9,254 bases of DNA from Bacteroidia bacterium (GTDB lineage: Bacteria; Bacteroidota; Bacteroidia; Bacteroidales; CAJPTX01). The position numbers and the translations under genes are program-made. The notes beneath the pieces were generated by a model. That model was not told the origin of the DNA and did no database searches. It saw only the letters and a list, made by a program, of their open reading frames with translations. This document shows, in pieces, positions 7,094-9,254 of this stretch. Location of the stretch: positions 1 to 9,254 of the forward strand of contig CAJPTS010000055.1 of the NCBI GenBank assembly GCA_905373625.1. Reading direction: 5' to 3'. Position 1 is the first letter of the stretch, and each line of letters opens with the position of its first letter.

Positions 7094-7850
7094 AATTGGG
7101 TATATGTTGTGCCAGTTCGTTTTCTTTTCCAATGAGTTGCTGATCGTTTCTCAGAATCTCGCGTGTTCTGTCAATATAGATGCGTGGTGCACCAGAAACG
7201 TGTTCTGCTATTTTATCAATCCATTTTTCACATGTATGAGTGATATCTTGCGGAGCTAGCTGTGTATTTACCAGATTCCAGCAGAGATGGTAATGACAGA
7301 TTTTCCCTTTCTCTATGTAAATAGACGAATTGGTGTACGGATTATTGGGGCTTTGATATTGTTTAACGGTCTTTTCCGCAGAGTTGTGTACTACGATACC
7401 GTAATATTTTAACTCTTCGTGTAGCAAGTAAGCATCTACGAGTGGGCGTCCGAAGTATAATTCATTTGTCGCGTCGTATGAAAAGAGTCCTTGAGCTATA
7501 ACTCCTTTTATGGGAATTTGCATACTCAAAGCAACATGCATAAGGCAAACAGCTGCTTTAGTGAGCAGATTGAAATATTTTTCATTGACACCATTAACTG
7601 CAATTAGGATAGAATCAGAGAATTGGATCGTTTGTAAGTGATCATTTTTCATTAGTGGTTTTATCTTAGCCATCCACGTTTTATGAAAAGCTAACAGTTC
7701 GTTTTTCAGTGTTGAGTGTTCTGTGCCAAAAACTCTATTTTTGAAACCCATGAAATCAGCATACAATACCAGCCTTTCTGTATCCTTATCCCAAGCTTGT
7801 AGTCGTTGTTGATGATGATCTCTTATACTCGTTTGTGAGTTGTTTTGCAT
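7089..7850 (-). CDS. Class III nucleotidyl-cyclase-like protein
   Basis: 253 aa, no signal peptide or membrane segment, presumably cytosolic. Residues about 25-155 follow the class III adenylate/guanylate cyclase fold: LVLYADFMGF with D32 (first metal Asp), IQFSDSILIAV with D79 (second metal Asp, 47 residues later), PIKGVIAQG from P113 and YFGRPLVDAYLLHEEL from Y132. Both metal aspartates are kept, but at the helix where canonical enzymes have Asn...Arg (VNxAxR) this protein reads VDAYLL, with D139 and L143. The C-terminal 90 residues are unassigned. Its start is 3 bp after the upstream GIY-YIG stop, with no Shine-Dalgarno, implying translational coupling. Bacterial soluble class III cyclases of similar layout are the nucleotide-making half of Pycsar anti-phage systems; that role here is inference. 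It could instead be a non-catalytic sensor. Family assignment is by motif reading only. Confidence 0.6.
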   Translation of the reverse strand: MQNNSQTSIRDHHQQRLQAWDKDTERLVLYADFMGFKNRVFGTEHSTLKNELLAFHKTWMAKIKPLMKNDHLQTIQFSDSILIAVNGVNEKYFNLLTKAAVCLMHVALSMQIPIKGVIAQGLFSYDATNELYFGRPLVDAYLLHEELKYYGIVVHNSAEKTVKQYQSPNNPYTNSSIYIEKGKICHYHLCWNLVNTQLAPQDITHTCEKWIDKIAEHVSGAPRIYIDRTREILRNDQQLIGKENELAQHIPNS

Positions 7851-7853
7851 TGC

Positions 7854-8282
7854 CTACTGGATGGTATAATTTACATGCTTTAACAGTGCGCAACTCCCTT
7901 CGATGAGGAACTGCGCTGGTTTGTCGAAATTATATTCTGTTTTTATCTCGTTATTCTCATTTAAGCGAGGTTTTTGTGCGAATACCAATGCGTTTTCTAT
8001 GATATCAAGATTGTGATTGTCTTCGGGAATTTCTGCATAGGAATAGCACAACTCTTCCCCATCTTTCACTTCTGCCATAAAAGTATCGTGTAACTTGTTG
8101 ACTGTATCTCTGATGTTTAGAGCTTTTCCAATGTATAGTATCTCTTTCAAATCTACCGTACGCGATTCCTTTTCGAGAACACAGCGATAGACTATAAATA
8201 TCCCAGTGTAGTCGGGGAGAGTATCTTTATTTGCGTCCATCCGATAGCCGCGGAATACTGCTCCATAATACGATTTTGCCAT
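7854..8282 (-). CDS. GIY-YIG-fold protein, possibly catalytically impaired
   Basis: 142 aa. The GIY-YIG pattern can be followed in order: YTGIFIVYRC (residues 25-34, GIF instead of GIY, F29), LYIGKALNI (Y50-I51-G52), IIENALVFAQKPRLN (E96, the metal-binding Glu, and N108). In UvrC-type domains the catalytic Arg sits 10 residues after the Y of YIG; here that position is T60 (codon ACA), while an Arg occurs at +8 (R58). F29 and T60 are each one base from the usual residue, so catalysis may be weakened or lost. The region before and after the domain is unassigned. First gene of a two-gene operon with its own promoter and strong Shine-Dalgarno. It could be a nuclease effector, a DNA-binding partner of the cyclase-like protein, or a restriction-like enzyme; the sequence does not decide. 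Confidence 0.62.
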   Translation of the reverse strand: MAKSYYGAVFRGYRMDANKDTLPDYTGIFIVYRCVLEKESRTVDLKEILYIGKALNIRDTVNKLHDTFMAEVKDGEELCYSYAEIPEDNHNLDIIENALVFAQKPRLNENNEIKTEYNFDKPAQFLIEGSCALLKHVNYTIQ

Positions 8283-8288
8283 TACAGT

Positions 8289-8295
8289 CCCTCCT
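8289..8295 (-). promoter_or_regulatory. Strong Shine-Dalgarno of the GIY-YIG gene
   Basis: AGGAGGG on the minus strand, 6 nt before the ATG (8282-8280). This is the strongest ribosome binding site in the window and fixes the start. Such sites are unusual in Bacteroidetes and hint at foreign origin. Confidence 0.75.
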
Positions 8296-8307
8296 ATTCC
8301 CTATATA

Positions 8308-8315
8308 CAAAGTTA
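8308..8315 (-). promoter_or_regulatory. -7 box of the GIY-YIG/cyclase-like operon
   Basis: TAACTTTG on the minus strand matches TAnnTTTG perfectly, 25 nt before the ATG. An A8 run lies just upstream. No TTTG -33 element is found at the ideal distance. Confidence 0.55.
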
Positions 8316-8621
8316 ATTTTTTTTGCGCATTGTACTCTTTCATTTTCCATACATTTGATAGTGCTTGTGAGTATCTATGAATTTGCCCCTAAAAAGATGG
8401 AGTATCATAATGTGTAAACTACAGAATTGCTTGAGTAATTCAGGTTCGGTCACGTAATACGAAGTACAATTTAAGAATGAAGAGTGCGTTTTGGATCTCT
8501 CGTAGAACCCAGAGATTTGCGATGATTTTCCTATAAAGACAACGGAGTTTACTTTTAGCCTTTAGCTTTTTACTTTTAGCTTACTTTGCACCTCGTACCC
8601 AAATAAACGTCATTGTGGAAG
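8316..8621. other. Gene-free A/T-rich stretch
   Basis: No open frame of convincing length or composition on either strand. It holds upstream sequence of the minus operon at its left end, a small imperfect inverted repeat around 8421-8442 (GAATT...AATTC), and the TTTACTTTTAGC repeats near its right end. It could be remnant DNA of a lost gene, but I recognise no protein fragment. Confidence 0.5.
8548..8580. repeat. Short direct repeat TTTACTTTTAGC, two copies
   Basis: Identical 12-mers at 8548-8559 and 8569-8580 (21-bp period), with a CTTTAGC partial copy between them. Simple, A/T-rich, no assigned role. Confidence 0.6.
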
Positions 8622-8659
8622 AAAAAAAAGCGAGCCGCAACACGAAGGCTGCGACTCGC
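8622..8659 (-). terminator. Intrinsic terminator of the tRNA gene
   Basis: On the minus strand GCGAGTCGCA (8659-8650), a 10-nt loop and TGCGGCTCGC (8639-8630) form a 10-bp stem followed by eight T. The single wobble is U·G in the minus-strand RNA. It starts 11 nt after the tRNA 3' end. Confidence 0.9.
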
Positions 8660-8669
8660 CCACGCCCCG

Positions 8670-8743
8670 TGGGCCTTGTTGGGCTTGAACCAACGACCCC
8701 CTGATTATGAGTCAGATGCTCTGACCAACTGAGCTAAAGGCCC
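8670..8743 (-). tRNA. tRNA with CAU anticodon (elongator Met or lysidine-modified Ile2)
   Basis: A 74-nt cloverleaf: acceptor GGGCCTT/AAGGCCC, D-stem GCTC/GAGC, anticodon loop CTCATAA with anticodon CAT, variable GGGTC, T-stem GTTGG/CCAAC around TTCAAGC, discriminator A. CCA is not encoded, so it must be added. The anticodon-stem pair 27-43 is a T·G wobble. It is not an initiator tRNA: position 1 pairs normally and there is no GGG/CCC anticodon stem. Acceptor pairs C4-G69 and C5-G68 match those used by TilS to recognise tRNA-Ile2 in E. coli (whose elongator tRNA-Met has U-A and A-U there), which favours Ile2. A default annotation would say Met. Confidence 0.93.
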
Positions 8744-8761
8744 GATAGGAAATTACCTATC
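8744..8761 (-). other. Hairpin in the tRNA 5' leader
   Basis: GATAGG and CCTATC form a perfect 6-bp inverted repeat with a 6-nt loop that directly abuts the tRNA 5' end, between the predicted transcription start and the RNase P cleavage site. Confidence 0.45.
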
Positions 8762-8767
8762 CGAGGA

Positions 8768-8797
8768 CAAAGGTAGTAAAATTTCTAGGTATAGAAA
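8768..8797 (-). promoter_or_regulatory. Promoter of the tRNA gene
   Basis: On the minus strand TTTC (8797-8794), 18 nt, then TACCTTTG (8775-8768), a perfect TAnnTTTG box, 24 nt upstream of the tRNA 5' end. Confidence 0.65.
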
Positions 8798-8839
8798 CTC
8801 TTTACTGTTCTTGTTTCAACTAAAACGGCGACAAACAGG

Positions 8840-8864
8840 CGGGCTTTATGATACTATCTGCCCG
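8840..8864 (-). terminator. Weak hairpin after slyD
   Basis: CGGGC and GCCCG form a 5-bp stem with a 15-nt loop 12 nt after the slyD stop. No T-tract follows on the minus strand, so it is only a possible terminator. Confidence 0.25.
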
Positions 8865-8876
8865 TAAGCGAATTTT

Positions 8877-9254
8877 TTATTCGTGATGATGGTGATGCCC
8901 TCCACAGCATTCATGCTCATGGTCGTGATCGTGGTGATGATGCCCTCCGCAACAATCATGATCGTGATCGTGTCCATCGCAGCCGTCGCCACAGCACCCA
9001 CCGCCACAACTATGCTGATGCATCATTTCCTCCAACTCGTCAGGGCTTACCTCTTCTACACGTTCCACTTTGCCCGTAAAGTGTAACACCTTGCCCGCCA
9101 GTGGGTGGTTAAAGTCCATTTCTACAACTTCGGGCGTAACACGCAAGACCTTCCCCATCATGGTGCGCCCAGATGTGGTCTGCATCGGCAGAACTCGTCC
9201 GATCTCCAAAACCTCGGTCATCACCTTACCATCTACCTCGAAAACGGAAATGGG
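8877..9254 (-). CDS. slyD: SlyD-type FKBP peptidyl-prolyl cis-trans isomerase, 5' end outside the window
   Basis: Peptidyl-prolyl isomerase and chaperone with a metal-binding tail; E. coli SlyD also delivers nickel for hydrogenase maturation. The frame is open to the window edge, so the 125 visible residues are the C-terminal part and the internal Met codons near 9222 are not the start. Visible: the end of the insert-in-flap domain, then the FKBP hallmark DFNHPLAGK (visible residues 47-55) and a VERVEEVSPDEL linker. The tail from MMHQH to the end contains 17 His and 8 Cys, with two CCGGHHHH units and alternating His-Asp/Glu runs, probably for Ni, Zn or Co. The N-terminal FKBP strand is outside the window. 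The gene symbol follows family convention. Confidence 0.9.
   Translation of the reverse strand, partial: PISVFEVDGKVMTEVLEIGRVLPMQTTSGRTMMGKVLRVTPEVVEMDFNHPLAGKVLHFTGKVERVEEVSPDELEEMMHQHSCGGGCCGDGCDGHDHDHDCCGGHHHHDHDHEHECCGGHHHHHE

Noticed and set aside
8548..8580. CRISPR-like or regulatory array
   Set aside because: Only two 12-nt copies of simple A/T-rich sequence, with a 9-nt spacing; far too short for an array.
8581..8592. TTACTTTGCA as a plus-strand promoter
   Set aside because: It is one position off the TAnnTTTG consensus and only an antisense tRNA lies downstream.
8670..8743. tRNA 3' end as an active attachment site with a duplicate near 6484-6546
   Set aside because: No convincing copy of the tRNA 3' end is found there (only a CAAGG match) and there is no integrase.
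8883..9086. Plus-strand open frame rich in Met, Val and Ile
   Set aside because: It is the antisense reading of the repetitive His codons of slyD.

Overview
The window looks like a chromosomal segment of a Bacteroidales bacterium, possibly Porphyromonas-like. Evidence: several Bacteroidetes-type -7 promoter boxes (TAnnTTTG), few Shine-Dalgarno sequences, no encoded CCA on the tRNA, and a housekeeping set (ThiS/ThiC, ATP-type PEP carboxykinase, SlyD, iron-sulfur cysteine desulfidase family) typical of that order. The genus is a guess from general resemblance.

Layout. Positions 1-6483 are ordinary, compact, + strand housekeeping DNA. A gene end with a terminator is followed by a cytosolic 5'-nucleotidase (123-1121), a CyuA/YhaM-type cysteine desulfidase (1191-2504), a two-gene thiamine operon thiS-thiC (2710-4727) and pckA (4806-6422). 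Most units end in an intrinsic terminator. No TPP riboswitch is recognisable before thiS. In its place is a 9-bp inverted repeat just upstream of a promoter that sits almost on the start codon.

Positions about 6484-8620 are different: visibly more A/T-rich, with genes of accessory type. A + strand DUF4276 gene (6547-7074) lacks the N-terminal third that should carry the TOPRIM-like glutamate motif. It converges on a two-gene minus-strand operon: a GIY-YIG-fold protein (7854-8282) followed 3 bp later by a class III nucleotidyl-cyclase-like protein (7089-7850). The operon has its own Bacteroidetes promoter and a strong Shine-Dalgarno. The pairing resembles signalling or defence cassettes (Pycsar uses class III cyclases), but both proteins depart from the textbook catalytic residues and no classical effector is present. 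This is the part of the window most likely to hold an undescribed system. About 300 bp with no gene separate it from the tRNA.

Positions 8622-9254 return to core genome on the minus strand: a tRNA with a CAU anticodon, its promoter and terminator, and the C-terminal two thirds of a SlyD-type prolyl isomerase with a very His/Cys-rich metal-binding tail. The accessory cassette lies on the 3' side of the tRNA, the usual side for integration, but I see no integrase or attachment repeat.

Functionally, the core genes cover nucleotide salvage, cysteine breakdown to pyruvate, ammonia and sulfide, synthesis of the thiamine pyrimidine and the thiazole sulfur carrier, gluconeogenic/anaplerotic C4 metabolism, and metal-linked protein folding.
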